Shown here: one piece after another, positions 25,368 to 33,879 of the stretch
Numbering within the stretch: position 1 is the stretch's first letter
Layout: each line of letters begins with the position of its first letter
From: Pseudomonas viciae
GTDB taxonomy: Bacteria; Pseudomonadota; Gammaproteobacteria; Pseudomonadales; Pseudomonadaceae
Reading direction: 5' to 3'
Assembly: GCF_004786035.1 (NCBI RefSeq)
Contig: NZ_CP035088.1
Location: forward strand, 5,034,001-5,098,000
Length of the DNA: 64,000 nucleotides
Position numbers and translations under genes: made by a program
The notes under the pieces: model-generated
The model's input: the letters and a program-made list of their open reading frames with translations, nothing else
Told to the model about the DNA's origin: nothing
The model's database searches: none

Positions 25368-26870
25368 TCAGCCCTGGGTTTTCGCGCTGGTTTCTTCAGG
25401 CAACCCAGGCAACCCATCCGCGTCTTCCATCGCACGCTCAAGCAATTCGGCGGGCAAACTCTTGCTGGCCCGGGCGCCAAGCAACTTGAGCTGTTCGCTG
25501 CGGCTGATCAGATTCCCACGCCCTTCTGTCAGCTTATTGCGCGCCGCGCTGTAGGCTTTGTCCAACTGCTGAAGGCGGCTGCCGATCTCGTCCAGGTCCT
25601 GGATGAACAGGACGAATTTGTCATACAGCCACCCCGCTCGCTCGGCGATTTCCCGGGCGTTCTGGCTCTGGCGTTCCTGCTTCCACAAGCTGTCGATCAC
25701 CCGCAAGGTCGCCAGCAGCGTGGTCGGACTGACGATCACGATGTTGCGGTCAAAGGCTTCCTGGAACAGGTTCGGCTCAGCCTGCAAGGCGGCGGAAAAC
25801 GCGGCTTCGATCGGTACGAACAACAACACGAAATCCAGGCTGTGCAGCCCATCCAGACGCTTGTAATCCTTACCAGCCAAGCCTTTGACGTGGGCGCGCA
25901 ACGACACCACGTGTTGCTTGAGGGCGAGTTGGCCAATGGCGTCGTCCTCGGCGGCCACATACTGCTGATAAGCCGTGAGGCTGACCTTGGAATCGACCAC
26001 CACTTGCTTGTCGCCGGGCAGATAAATCAACACGTCAGGCTGGAAGCGCTCGCCATCCGGGCCCTTGAGGCTGACCTGGGTCTGATATTCGCGGCCCTTC
26101 TCCAGGCCGGCGTGCTCAAGCACCCGCTCCAGGATCAATTCGCCCCAGTTACCCTGGGTCTTCTGGCCCTTGAGGGCACGGGTCAGGTTGGTCGCTTCAT
26201 CGCTCAGGCGCAGGTTCAGCTGTTGCAGCCGCTCCAGTTCCTTGCCCAGGGAGAAACGTTCCCGGGCCTCGGCCTGATAACTTTCTTCGACGCGTTTTTC
26301 GAAAGACTGGATGCGTTCTTTCAACGGATCGAGCAACTGGCCCAGGCGCTGTTGGCTGGTCTCGGCGAAGCGCTGCTCACGCTCGTCGAAGATTTTTCCG
26401 GCAAGCTCGGCGAACTGTGCCCGCAGCTCATCCCGCGAACCTTGCAGGTCATCCAGGCGTTGCTGATGGCTTTCCTGTTGCTCGCGCAATTCAGCATGCA
26501 ACGACGCCGCCTGGACATCGAGCCGCCGCAGTTCCGCTTCCTTATTGGCGCGCTCCAGATTCCAGGCGTGGGCCGCATCCCGGGCATTGTCGCGCTCGAT
26601 CTGCAGCAATTCGACTTCGCGACAGGCAGCGGCGAGCTCGGCTTGCTTGGCGGCATTGGCCTGGCTCAGGTCGCTGATTTCGTCACGGCAGGCATCGAGC
26701 TGGGCGTTGAGGCCGTCGTGGGCCATGTGGGCGGTGGCCAGGCGCTCTTCCAGCAAGGCCTGTTCATTCTGCGCGGCGCTGGCCTGGCGTTGCAGGTGCC
26801 AGGCCAGTGCGAGCAACGGCACCGCAGCGCCGGCCAGGCCAAACAACAGGCTGGTCAAATCCATAGCCAT
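25368..26870 (-). CDS. rmuC: DNA recombination protein RmuC
   Basis: The 500-residue protein has an N-terminal membrane helix (LLFGLAGAAVPLLALAWHL), a long coiled coil to about residue 190, and the RmuC nuclease-like domain with KTQGNWGELILERVLEHAGL and VLIYLPGDKQVVVDSKVSL (about 235-310). RmuC limits inversions at short inverted repeats and has a predicted restriction-endonuclease-like fold. AGGA stands 7 bases before the ATG. The gene starts 61 bp from the next leftward gene, so the two may be co-transcribed. Confidence 0.93.
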   Translation of the reverse strand: MAMDLTSLLFGLAGAAVPLLALAWHLQRQASAAQNEQALLEERLATAHMAHDGLNAQLDACRDEISDLSQANAAKQAELAAACREVELLQIERDNARDAAHAWNLERANKEAELRRLDVQAASLHAELREQQESHQQRLDDLQGSRDELRAQFAELAGKIFDEREQRFAETSQQRLGQLLDPLKERIQSFEKRVEESYQAEARERFSLGKELERLQQLNLRLSDEATNLTRALKGQKTQGNWGELILERVLEHAGLEKGREYQTQVSLKGPDGERFQPDVLIYLPGDKQVVVDSKVSLTAYQQYVAAEDDAIGQLALKQHVVSLRAHVKGLAGKDYKRLDGLHSLDFVLLFVPIEAAFSAALQAEPNLFQEAFDRNIVIVSPTTLLATLRVIDSLWKQERQSQNAREIAERAGWLYDKFVLFIQDLDEIGSRLQQLDKAYSAARNKLTEGRGNLISRSEQLKLLGARASKSLPAELLERAMEDADGLPGLPEETSAKTQG

Positions 26871-26931
26871 GACAATTCCTGCCGATCCAATAAAGCCCGA
26901 AGGTTAACCAAGCGGCCGGGGGTTGCCCAGC

Positions 26932-27255
26932 TCAGTCTTCGATTTCACCCAGAGCCTGGCGGGCACGGTGATCCCCGGCCCGGGCAGCTTGGCGCAGCAG
27001 CTCGTGACCAATGCGTCGGTCCCGGGCGTTCCCGCATTCACGGCACATCAACTGCCCGAGGCGACTTTGTGCAGCCACCACGCCTTCACGGGCTGGTTGC
27101 TTGAGCAGACGACCGGCCAGGTGTTTGACACTGGGGCTGTCTCCCAGGCGCGGGCTGTCGAGCAGCCACTCGGCTACACGCATCGACATACGCTTGGGTG
27201 AGGTAACACCGGAGGGTGTGGAAGTAACAGGATTTGATACTGAGCGAAACTTCAT
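26932..27255 (-). CDS. Sel1-like repeat hypothetical protein
   Basis: The 107-residue protein has helical pairs of Sel1 type, for example HLAGRLLKQPAREGVVAAQS then RLGQLMC and ELLRQAARAGDHRARQALGE. It also has CRECG, an unusual small cysteine motif. The first 22 residues are low complexity. It lies just upstream of rmuC in the same direction. No function is known to me. Confidence 0.65.
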   Translation of the reverse strand: MKFRSVSNPVTSTPSGVTSPKRMSMRVAEWLLDSPRLGDSPSVKHLAGRLLKQPAREGVVAAQSRLGQLMCRECGNARDRRIGHELLRQAARAGDHRARQALGEIED

Positions 27256-28163
27256 AAAGCACTGCGGGACAGATCAGAAGGCGCGCCACTCTACTCCTTT
27301 TTTCGCACGGGTAAAGTCGAAAAAAACCAGCACGCCCGTCCTAGAGCAAGCGCTTGGGACAATCCACAGAAGCTGTGGATAACTCAGTGGACAACCGACC
27401 CTGAACTCGCCGCAAGCCCTATGGAATGGGGCCTGCGCTCAAACTGACGATTTTTTCACCAGTAAAAAAAAGCGATGTTTTTCATTGACTTAAATTTTGG
27501 ATACAGGCACCTACCCCAGATTGTTTGCACATGACAGTACGGTGACAAGCCCCATAGCGAGTGTGCACAAGTAACACCTAAACTGGTTATAACGCCGCGA
27601 TTTCTTGGCGCATCCGGGGGTAAAAACCTGGGGATAACCCGTGGAGTGGCTTTTCTCCCGGCTGACCGGCATTAGGGTTACGCCCTATTTGAATATTTTT
27701 TAACCAACGCCCTTCCCTTCAGAGGGGTGATCCGTTAGTATCCGCAGCGTTAGTACCAAGCTGAAAGTCAATTCCGGGTCGAACACATCTCCGCGGTCAG
27801 CCTTCCCTCAAGAGAAGCCCTCACCGATAAAAAGAGACCGACCCCCTCGATGGTTTCCAGGTAAACCTTGCACCAACACAGCCTTTGACCCAATGCAAAG
27901 GGTGTTGCCAAGCACATTACTCTGACCGAACCAGCCTGCAAATTGATCAGGATCTTCACCCCGGGCCCAGAACCTTTGCCCTTGATGTGTTGCCTGCCCT
28001 CCTAAGTACCTACCTGCCAGCCCAAGCGCGCACTTTATATAGCGCTCAAACTGGCTGCTTTGTTCCAGTCGGGTTCTTCGTTCGACCAATGGTGGTCGAC
28101 GTTACTGGAACGTTTTAACGTTGCACGGTTCTTAACCGTGTCATTTGTAGGAACACCCATAAC
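27256..28163. other. Long intergenic region with DnaA-box-like sites and an AT-rich stretch
   Basis: About 900 bp without a convincing gene. A perfect DnaA box occurs at 27374-27382 (TGTGGATAA), next to a related AATCCACAG, and TGGGGATAA lies at 27629-27637. Between them, about 27448-27500 is strongly AT-rich with runs of T and A. The part 27720-28160 may be a long leader or small RNA of the gene at 28164. Short ORFs here look random. No tRNA or known riboswitch was seen. Confidence 0.5.
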
Positions 28164-28388
28164 ATGTCTACTCAAATCCATACCCAGGACGCTATCCGCA
28201 CCCTGACCAACGCTTTTGCCCCAATGAACTGCCTGATCATGGCCGCTCGCAAAGGCTGCTTCAGCTTCACCCTGGTCAACGAACACGGCATCGCTCGTCA
28301 CAGCGAACGCCTGTACCCCGATCAATACTCCAGCGCCGAACCGCTGCAGGCCGTGATTGAGCGTACCCGTCAGGCACTGGTTGCCTGA
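28164..28388 (+). CDS. Small conserved-type hypothetical protein, DUF3509-like layout
   Basis: This 74-residue protein, MSTQIHTQDAIRTLTNAFAP at the start and ending VIERTRQALVA, is followed by a strong terminator. Length and order (helix, beta hairpin with FSFTLVNEHG, closing helix) resemble Pseudomonas DUF3509 proteins, but the match is by eye and weak. It begins 24 bases after TGTAGGAAC, a usable ribosome site only if spacing is longer than normal; ACACCCATAAC precedes the ATG directly. Function is unknown. Confidence 0.6.
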   Translation: MSTQIHTQDAIRTLTNAFAPMNCLIMAARKGCFSFTLVNEHGIARHSERLYPDQYSSAEPLQAVIERTRQALVA

Positions 28389-28410
28389 CACACCAGAAAG
28401 GCTGAAACCC

Positions 28411-28440
28411 AAAAGCCCCGCCGAAAAAGCGGGGCTTTTT
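28411..28440 (+). terminator. Rho-independent terminator
   Basis: AAAAGCCCCGC, a CGAAAAA loop region and GCGGGGCTTTTT form an 11-bp stem ending in a T run, 22 bp after the small gene at 28164-28388. The A run on the other side allows bidirectional use. Confidence 0.93.
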
Positions 28441-28662
28441 GTTGCCTGGAATTTCTCAACCAAGCGCAACGGCTTAAGCACTGGGGGATATAACAGTTAT
28501 AACCATTCGCTGAAGATGTTTTAAAAACAGTCCTTTACAGCGGAAATATGACACTACACTTCAAGTCAAGCGGCATGAACCGCTTACGGTGGGGCCTGAC
28601 CGATCCACTGCTGCCAAGCCCACACCTTTCAGGCCCCGCCCCTTTCACACTTCGAGGGTTTT

Positions 28663-29145
28663 ATGGGTATCGCTGCCAGCGAACTGTGTCGATATGTGAT
28701 CCGCCCGACGCTCCTTTACCTGGGGCGCCACAGCACAACGGCGGAATCCCTGCTGCTAGGCATTGCCGCCAGCCAGTCGGCCCTGGGTTCGGCCCTGCAT
28801 GACCGTCGCGGCCATGGCCTCTATCGCATTCCCGAGCCCCGCCACCAAGCGCTTTGGGACCATTACCTGGCGCTGGACCCGGAACGTGCCAGCCTGGTGC
28901 GCGGCCTCGCCAGTCAGCATGCCTTTCTCAGCGGCCCGCACCTGGAATTGACCGTCAACCTGCGCTACGCCACGGCCATTGCCTGGCTGCTGGTTGAGGA
29001 ACAGAACACCCCGCTCCCCGACGCCGACGATCTACTGGGTATGGCCCGGATCTGGCGCCAGACGTTTCACCCTCAAGGGCGCCTGCGAGATTTCACCTGC
29101 GCCTGGCAAAACTGTGTCTCACCGCTGAATCAGGTCGCTTGCTGA
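28663..29145 (+). CDS. Conserved Pseudomonas hypothetical protein (PA1289-like position)
   Basis: The 160-residue protein begins MGIAASELCRYVIRPTLLYL and has a lysozyme-like-sized helical sequence with HYLALDPERASLVRGLASQ and NLRYATAIAWLLVE. The order with fadL, glutathione peroxidase and MFS next to it corresponds to PA1289-PA1286 of P. aeruginosa, where it is a hypothetical protein. It has no signal peptide. A structure search would be needed to say more; a glycosidase or phage-lysin-like fold is only a guess. Confidence 0.7.
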   Translation: MGIAASELCRYVIRPTLLYLGRHSTTAESLLLGIAASQSALGSALHDRRGHGLYRIPEPRHQALWDHYLALDPERASLVRGLASQHAFLSGPHLELTVNLRYATAIAWLLVEEQNTPLPDADDLLGMARIWRQTFHPQGRLRDFTCAWQNCVSPLNQVAC

Positions 29146-29290
29146 CAGGAAATTTAGAAACTTCCTACAACGTTCGCGAATTTGGTCGGATTGTCCTACA
29201 AAACCGCTCTAAATCAAGCGAAACAGGCTATAGCGCTTGAACGAAAATGTTGGTAATTTTCGCCCCGGTGATCATCAGGAGTTTCTAACA

Positions 29291-30571
29291 ATGAAAAAAA
29301 TCATGCTCAAAACCACCCTTGGCCTTGCCGTGACCTTGGCATCCACACAACTTTTCGCCAGTGGCTTTGCCTTGAACGAACAAAGCATCAGTGGCATGGG
29401 CACTGGTTTCGCGGGTCGCTCTTCCGCTGCCGACGACGCAAGCACTGTATTTGGCAACCCTGCCGGCATGTCGCGCCTCAAGCGCCAGCAAGTGACCGGT
29501 GGCTTCGCCGCCATTGACGCCTCCACCGACATCAACGATGCCAGCGGCACCCAATCCGGTACCAACAAGGGCGACATGGTGCCGCTCACCGGCGTGCCGA
29601 TGGGCTATTACGTCAAGCCTATCGATGATCAATGGGCTTTCGGCCTGGGTGTCTACGCACCGTTCGGCCTGATCACCGACTACGAAAACAACTTCCAGGG
29701 TCGTAACTTCGGCAGCAAGAGTGAAGTGAAGGTCGTGACCTTCCAGCCAACCGTCAGCTACGCCTTCAATGACAAGGTGTCGATTGGTTTTGGGCCGACT
29801 ATCAACCGGCTTTCCGGGTCTTTGGAGTCCTCGCTGACCACGCCGTTTTCGCCTAACGACGGTAAAGTGAAGATCAAGGGTGACGACATTGGCTACGGCT
29901 ATAACGTCGGTCTTTTGGTCCAGGCGACCGACACCACTCGCGTTGGCCTGACCTATCACTCCAAGGTCAAGTACAAGCTTGAAGGCCATACCGAAGTAAC
30001 CCCTGGTGCAGGTACGCCCGCCCCAGTTTTGGGTGCCGGACGTTACGATGCCTCGTTGGACATCACGACGCCTGAGTCGGTGGACTTCTCGGTTACCCAG
30101 CAACTCAACGATGCCTGGACTGTTTACGCCGGTAGCACCTGGACGCGTTGGAGCCGCCTGAAAGAAATTACCGTGAACAACGAAGGCGTCACGACAGCCG
30201 GTGGTGGGTTCGCACCCGCCCTCCTCGGCACCATCACCGAAGAACAGAACTGGCACGACACCTGGGCCTATGCCATCGGTACCTCCTACCAGTTGAACAA
30301 ACAGTGGGTACTGCGTACCGGCCTGACCTTCGACCAGTCGCCTGCCAACAACCAGGACCGCTCGCCACGCATTCCGACCGGCGATCGGACCATCCTCAGC
30401 CTGGGTGCCGGCTGGAGCCCGACCGAAGACCTGACCATTGACGTGGCTTACTCCTACCTCAAGGAAGAAAAAGTCAACGTCGGCGGCAGCAATGCATTCG
30501 GCCAGAGCTACAACGCTGAATACGAAAACAGCGCCAACGGTTTCGGTGTCGGTGCGACCTACCGCTTCTGA
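29291..30571 (+). CDS. OmpP1/FadL-family outer-membrane transporter
   Basis: The 426-residue protein has a signal peptide (MKKIMLKTTLGLAVTLASTQ, cleavage near LFASG). The FadL N-terminal hatch follows (SGFALNEQSISGMGTGFAG, with SSAADDASTVFGNPAG), and then about 14 beta strands ending in GVGATYRF with the terminal aromatic residue needed for outer-membrane insertion. FadL proteins take up long-chain fatty acids or other hydrophobic compounds. The start ATG 29291 follows CAGGAG; the longer ORF from 29237 has no signal sequence at its start. Confidence 0.92.
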   Translation: MKKIMLKTTLGLAVTLASTQLFASGFALNEQSISGMGTGFAGRSSAADDASTVFGNPAGMSRLKRQQVTGGFAAIDASTDINDASGTQSGTNKGDMVPLTGVPMGYYVKPIDDQWAFGLGVYAPFGLITDYENNFQGRNFGSKSEVKVVTFQPTVSYAFNDKVSIGFGPTINRLSGSLESSLTTPFSPNDGKVKIKGDDIGYGYNVGLLVQATDTTRVGLTYHSKVKYKLEGHTEVTPGAGTPAPVLGAGRYDASLDITTPESVDFSVTQQLNDAWTVYAGSTWTRWSRLKEITVNNEGVTTAGGGFAPALLGTITEEQNWHDTWAYAIGTSYQLNKQWVLRTGLTFDQSPANNQDRSPRIPTGDRTILSLGAGWSPTEDLTIDVAYSYLKEEKVNVGGSNAFGQSYNAEYENSANGFGVGATYRF

Positions 30572-30611
30572 TGATTCACGGCGAGCCTGAACCGCTCGCC
30601 CGCTGAAACGA

Positions 30612-30648
30612 AAAAAGCCCCGCACTCTGCAAAGAGCCGGGGCTTTTT
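30612..30648. terminator. Bidirectional terminator between fadL and glutathione peroxidase
   Basis: AAAAAGCCCCG and CGGGGCTTTTT form the outer stem, and CTCT/AGAG extend it inside. A and T runs on both sides suit the two convergent genes. Confidence 0.92.
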
Positions 30649-30660
30649 CGTGGCTGGCGG

Positions 30661-31212
30661 TCAGGGTTTGGAGGCGATGGCCGTCTCTACCGCCTTGATG
30701 AACTCAGGATCGTCAGGTTTGATCCGGCTGGAAAAACTGCCCACGACCTTGCCCTGGCGATCCACCACGTACTTGTAGAAATTCCATTTCGGCGCTGCGG
30801 ATTGTTCGGCCAGGTGCTTGAACAACGGTATGGCATCAGCACCGCGCACCGGTTGCGGTTCGGTCATGGTGAAGGTCACGCCGTAGTTGACGTAACAGAC
30901 CTTGGCCGTTTCCGCGCCATCCTTGGATTCCTGCTTGAAATCGTTGGACGGCACGCCCAGCACTTGCAGCCCTTGGTCTTTGTAGCGCTGGTTAAGCGCC
31001 TCGAGGCCTTTGAATTGTGGGGCGAAGCCACAGAAGCTGGCGGTGTTGACCACTACCAACGGCTTGCCGGCGAAGCGTTGGCACAGATCGATGGTTTCCT
31101 TGGCCCGCAGCTTGGGCAACGAACCCTCCAGCATTGGTGGGCAATCGGCCGCCCATACGTGCCCGGTCACAGCCAGCAACAGAGCGGGAACAGCAAGCCT
31201 GCGCATCAGCAT
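30661..31212 (-). CDS. Exported glutathione peroxidase family protein
   Basis: The 183-residue protein has a signal peptide ([20 protein letters not shown], then AADCPP), so it acts in the periplasm. The peroxidase motif [15 protein letters not shown] carries the active cysteine in place of selenocysteine, and [15 protein letters not shown] supplies the conserved Trp and Asn of the active tetrad. Lysine of the common NVASKCG motif is replaced by Phe. Cys23 and another Cys at DLCQRF could form a disulfide. It removes hydroperoxides, probably with thioredoxin-like donors. Confidence 0.88.
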   Translation of the reverse strand: MLMRRLAVPALLLAVTGHVWAADCPPMLEGSLPKLRAKETIDLCQRFAGKPLVVVNTASFCGFAPQFKGLEALNQRYKDQGLQVLGVPSNDFKQESKDGAETAKVCYVNYGVTFTMTEPQPVRGADAIPLFKHLAEQSAAPKWNFYKYVVDRQGKVVGSFSSRIKPDDPEFIKAVETAIASKP

Positions 31213-31279
31213 GTCGCAATCTCCTTGAAAGCACCTCAGACCACGACGTTACTCCGCAGCGCCTGACCCCGTCCACCGC

Positions 31280-31399
31280 TCAGCAGTTGCCCATGCCCAA
31301 TTGCATCAAGGCCAACCCGCCCTGATGCCAGCCCCACCAGGCAAACGCCAGCAGCAGACCGGCGCCAACGGCAATCAACCATGGGCCGACGCGACTCAT
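31280..31399 (-). CDS. 39-residue membrane protein coupled to the MFS gene
   Basis: ATG at 31399 overlaps the stop of the MFS gene as ATGA. The product starts MSRVGPWLIAVGAGLLLAFA and ends with QLGMGNC, so it is one membrane helix plus a short tail. The tight overlap and high hydrophobicity support a real gene. It may be a small partner or stabiliser of the MFS transporter. Confidence 0.7.
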   Translation of the reverse strand: MSRVGPWLIAVGAGLLLAFAWWGWHQGGLALMQLGMGNC

Positions 31400-32604
31400 G
31401 CCGCACCTGCCTGGACTTGCAGACGCGCCACCGGACGTTCGCGCACCGGCCAATTCAACGCCGCCGCCAACAGGCTGAGCAGGATCGACACCTGCCAGAT
31501 CAAGTCATAACTACCGGTGCGGTCGTACACCACCCCGCCCAACCAGCCACCGAGGAACGAGCCCAACTGGTGGAACAGGAACACGATCCCACCCAGCATC
31601 GAGAGATTTCGTACGCCGAACAAGGTTGCGACCGTGCCGTTGGTCAACGGCACCGTCGACAACCACAAGAAGCCCATCGCCATCCCGAACGCATAGGCCG
31701 TGGTGGTCGTCACCGGCAGCCACAGGAACAAGCCGATCACCACCGCCCGCACCAGGTACAACCCAGTCAGCAGCCGCGGCTTGGACATGCGCCCGCCCAG
31801 CCAGCCTGCGGTGTAGGTGCCGAAGATGTTGAACAACCCCACCAGGGCGAGCACGGTCGTGCCGACGCTGGCCGGCAGGTGTTGGTCCACCAGGTAGGCC
31901 GGCAAATGCACGCCGATGAACACCACTTGGAAACCACAGACAAAAAAGCCAATCGCCAACAGCCAAAACCCGGAATGGCTGCAGGCCTCGCGCAACGCCT
32001 CGGACAAGGTTTGCTCATGGCCCATAAGCGGCGCCGGCACGTCCTTGAGCATGCTCACCAACGGCACGATCAAGGCCACCAGCAGCCCCAGCGCCAACAG
32101 GGCGGCAGACCAACCGAGCCAACCAATCAACCCCAGCGTACCGGGCAACATGGCGAACTGACCGAAGGAGCCGGCGGCACTGGCGATGCCCATGCCCATG
32201 CTGCGTTTTTCCGGCGGCACGGCGCGTCCAACCACGCCGAGGATCACCGAGAACGAGGTGCCGGACAGGCCGATACCAATCAACAGACCCGCGCTCAACG
32301 ACAGCGACCAAGGCGAGTCGGCCATGCCCATGAACAGCAGGCCGACGGCATAGAGAACGCCACCGATCAGCACCACTTTCGCCGCACCGAAGCGGTCGGC
32401 CAGCGCGCCGGTGAAGGGCTGCGCCAACCCCCAGATCAGGTTCTGCAAGGCAATGGCGAAGGCGAACACCTCGCGCCCCCAGCCGAACTCGGCGCTCATC
32501 GGCGCCAGGAACAGGCCGAAGCCATGCCGCACACCCAAAGACAACGCCAAAATCAGCGCGCTGCCCACCAGGACCCAACCACAGGTACGCCACATCGATG
32601 TCAT
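31396..32604 (-). CDS. MFS transporter of the MarR-controlled operon
   Basis: The 402-residue 12-helix transporter begins MTSMWRTCGWVLVGSALILA and has an MFS motif A in GALADRFGAAKVV. It resembles oxalate/formate-type MFS proteins (VRHGFGLFLAPMSAEFGWGR near the N-terminus). ATG 32604 is chosen, because the longer frame from 32670 runs through the operator and into marR. The gene is 52 bp downstream of marR in the same direction, and an operator-like palindrome lies in the gap. Substrate unknown. Confidence 0.85.
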   Translation of the reverse strand: MTSMWRTCGWVLVGSALILALSLGVRHGFGLFLAPMSAEFGWGREVFAFAIALQNLIWGLAQPFTGALADRFGAAKVVLIGGVLYAVGLLFMGMADSPWSLSLSAGLLIGIGLSGTSFSVILGVVGRAVPPEKRSMGMGIASAAGSFGQFAMLPGTLGLIGWLGWSAALLALGLLVALIVPLVSMLKDVPAPLMGHEQTLSEALREACSHSGFWLLAIGFFVCGFQVVFIGVHLPAYLVDQHLPASVGTTVLALVGLFNIFGTYTAGWLGGRMSKPRLLTGLYLVRAVVIGLFLWLPVTTTTAYAFGMAMGFLWLSTVPLTNGTVATLFGVRNLSMLGGIVFLFHQLGSFLGGWLGGVVYDRTGSYDLIWQVSILLSLLAAALNWPVRERPVARLQVQAGAA

Positions 32605-32619
32605 TGTTATTCTCCGCTC

Positions 32620-32635
32620 GCGGGTATATACCCGC
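32620..32635. promoter_or_regulatory. Palindromic MarR operator before the MFS gene
   Basis: GCGGGTATATACCCGC is a perfect 16-bp palindrome, 15 bp upstream of the MFS start. A related site lies just upstream of marR, so both are likely MarR binding sites. Confidence 0.8.
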
Positions 32636-32656
32636 TTATCATCGAACGAACCGGCA

Positions 32657-33061
32657 TTACGCCAGTTCATCCAGCAAGGCCAGCAACGCCGCGCGCTTCT
32701 CGGCGCCCAGCTTATCGATCAACCGTCGTTGCGCCGCTTCCCAGGCCGGCAACGCCGCCGCCAACCGGGCATGCCCGGCTTCGGTGAGTTCGACGATGCG
32801 GTTGCGCAGGTCTTCCCCCTCGGCCAACGCCACCAACCCCTCACCTTCCAGCACCCGCAGGTTACGCCCCAGGGTGCTGCGGTCCAGGCCCATGGCCTCG
32901 GCCAGGGAGGAAATACTCGGCTGGTCGAGGCGCGCCAGGTTGCTCAGCAAAGAATACTGGGCAACGTTGATCCCGAAGCCATCGAGGGCGCCGTCGTAAT
33001 ACCTGCTGACGCCACGCGCGGCACGACGCAGGTTGATGCACAAACATTGGGAAGGAAGCAT
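32657..33061 (-). CDS. MarR-family transcriptional regulator
   Basis: The 134-residue protein has the winged-helix core: SISSLAEAMGLDRSTLGRNL (about 49-68) is the helix-turn-helix and LVALAEGEDLRNRIVELTEA the wing. Proteins of this family bind palindromic operators as dimers and are released by small ligands. It is first in an operon with the MFS transporter and the 39-residue protein, and probably represses its own operon. Confidence 0.9.
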   Translation of the reverse strand: MLPSQCLCINLRRAARGVSRYYDGALDGFGINVAQYSLLSNLARLDQPSISSLAEAMGLDRSTLGRNLRVLEGEGLVALAEGEDLRNRIVELTEAGHARLAAALPAWEAAQRRLIDKLGAEKRAALLALLDELA

Positions 33062-33064
33062 GGT

Positions 33065-33080
33065 GCGTGTATATACCCGT
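33065..33080. promoter_or_regulatory. Second MarR operator, upstream of marR
   Basis: GCGTGTATATACCCGT shares the core GTATATACCCG with the palindrome at 32620-32635. It lies 4 bp before the marR start, fitting autorepression. Confidence 0.75.
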
Positions 33081-33376
33081 GATTAAGGGAATGCAAATTT
33101 TAATGGCGCAACACAAAACCTGTGAATCCACCAAACCCTGAAAAAGCCTAAAATATCAACCCGTTCGACCTGACAGCCATCGCGACCATTCATCACTCAG
33201 CGCCCCCCACCTGTAATGTCTGACAGGTTTCAGCTGGGTTGAATCGAGATATAACGAACCCGTGCCTCCAGCCCTGCACCAGGGCTTCGAAGAAGGGCCG
33301 TGTGAACCATGCCGTCACGCAGTAGGAAGATTCCGCCGCCCCCACGCCATCAATGATGATGAATGGGAGAATTTTC
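33081..33376. other. Intergenic region between marR and the LuxR-type gene
   Basis: About 300 bp without a gene. An AGCCCTG/CAGGGCT hairpin lies at 33270-33286 with no T run, so it is not a normal terminator. It marks the border between core genes and the Rhs locus. No other element was seen. Confidence 0.4.
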
Positions 33377-33652
33377 ATGTACCACGCCACCGTTGTTCCT
33401 GGACACCCGTCGCCCTACCAGACCCGCTTCCAACCCACCGAAAGCAAACCGCCTCAAGCCGTCCGACTGACAAACCGGGAAAAGGAATTTTTGCAGTGGA
33501 GCGAGGTTGGCAAGTCTTCCTGGGAGATTGCCATGATCGTCGATTGCAGCGAGGCCAACGTCAATTATCACTTCAATAACATCCGCCGAAAATTCGGCGT
33601 CAGTTCACGTCATCTTGCGGGGAAGATTGCGCGTGAGCAGGGGTTGATCTGA
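33377..33652 (+). CDS. LuxR-type helix-turn-helix protein without sensor domain
   Basis: The 91-residue protein is almost only a LuxR_C DNA-binding domain: [20 protein letters not shown], then [20 protein letters not shown] and [15 protein letters not shown] (about 31-86). The autoinducer domain is missing, with just 30 residues in front. ATG 33377 follows GGGAGAA; the frame runs back to 33353 without a better start. It stands alone, convergent to the Rhs locus and could control it. Confidence 0.85.
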   Translation: MYHATVVPGHPSPYQTRFQPTESKPPQAVRLTNREKEFLQWSEVGKSSWEIAMIVDCSEANVNYHFNNIRRKFGVSSRHLAGKIAREQGLI

Positions 33653-33763
33653 GCGATTGATCGCGTATCTACCGCAAAATCTGAAACGAGCAATTCTGGG
33701 ATGTCGGGCAGGAAATTGCAGCCCAGCTCAATCGCTGTGAAAAAAACGCCAGCCAAAAACATT

Positions 33764-33801
33764 CGCCACCATGAACAAGTTGGAACTTGGTCATGGTGGC
33801 G
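33764..33801 (-). terminator. Long near-perfect palindrome, probable end of the Rhs transcript
   Basis: CGCCACCATGA (33764-33774), CAAGTT/AACTTG in the middle and TCATGGTGGCG (33791-33801) make a 38-bp near-perfect palindrome with one mismatch. On the minus strand it is followed by AATGTTTTTGG, which suits termination of the leftward Rhs gene ending at 33880. Confidence 0.6.
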
Positions 33802-33879
33802 GGCTGGTGGCATTTACTTGAATGATTGGGTTGCGGGTTGACCTTTTTACTCCAACCAGAAAAGTATTTTGACGAGCAC

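Noticed and set aside
27768..28118. Short ORFs on both strands in the leader region before 28164
   Set aside because: Random-looking composition, no ribosome sites and overlapping one another on both strands.
29285..30625. 446-codon minus-strand ORF opposite fadL
   Set aside because: It mirrors the FadL gene, whose signal peptide and barrel end are intact, and would run through the terminator.
31381..32787. 468-codon plus-strand ORF opposite the MFS and marR genes
   Set aside because: Antisense shadow with Gln/His/Arg bias; the minus-strand genes have recognised domains and coupled ends.
33270..33286. AGCCCTG/CAGGGCT hairpin considered as a terminator
   Set aside because: No T run on either side and no gene ends nearby on the matching strand.
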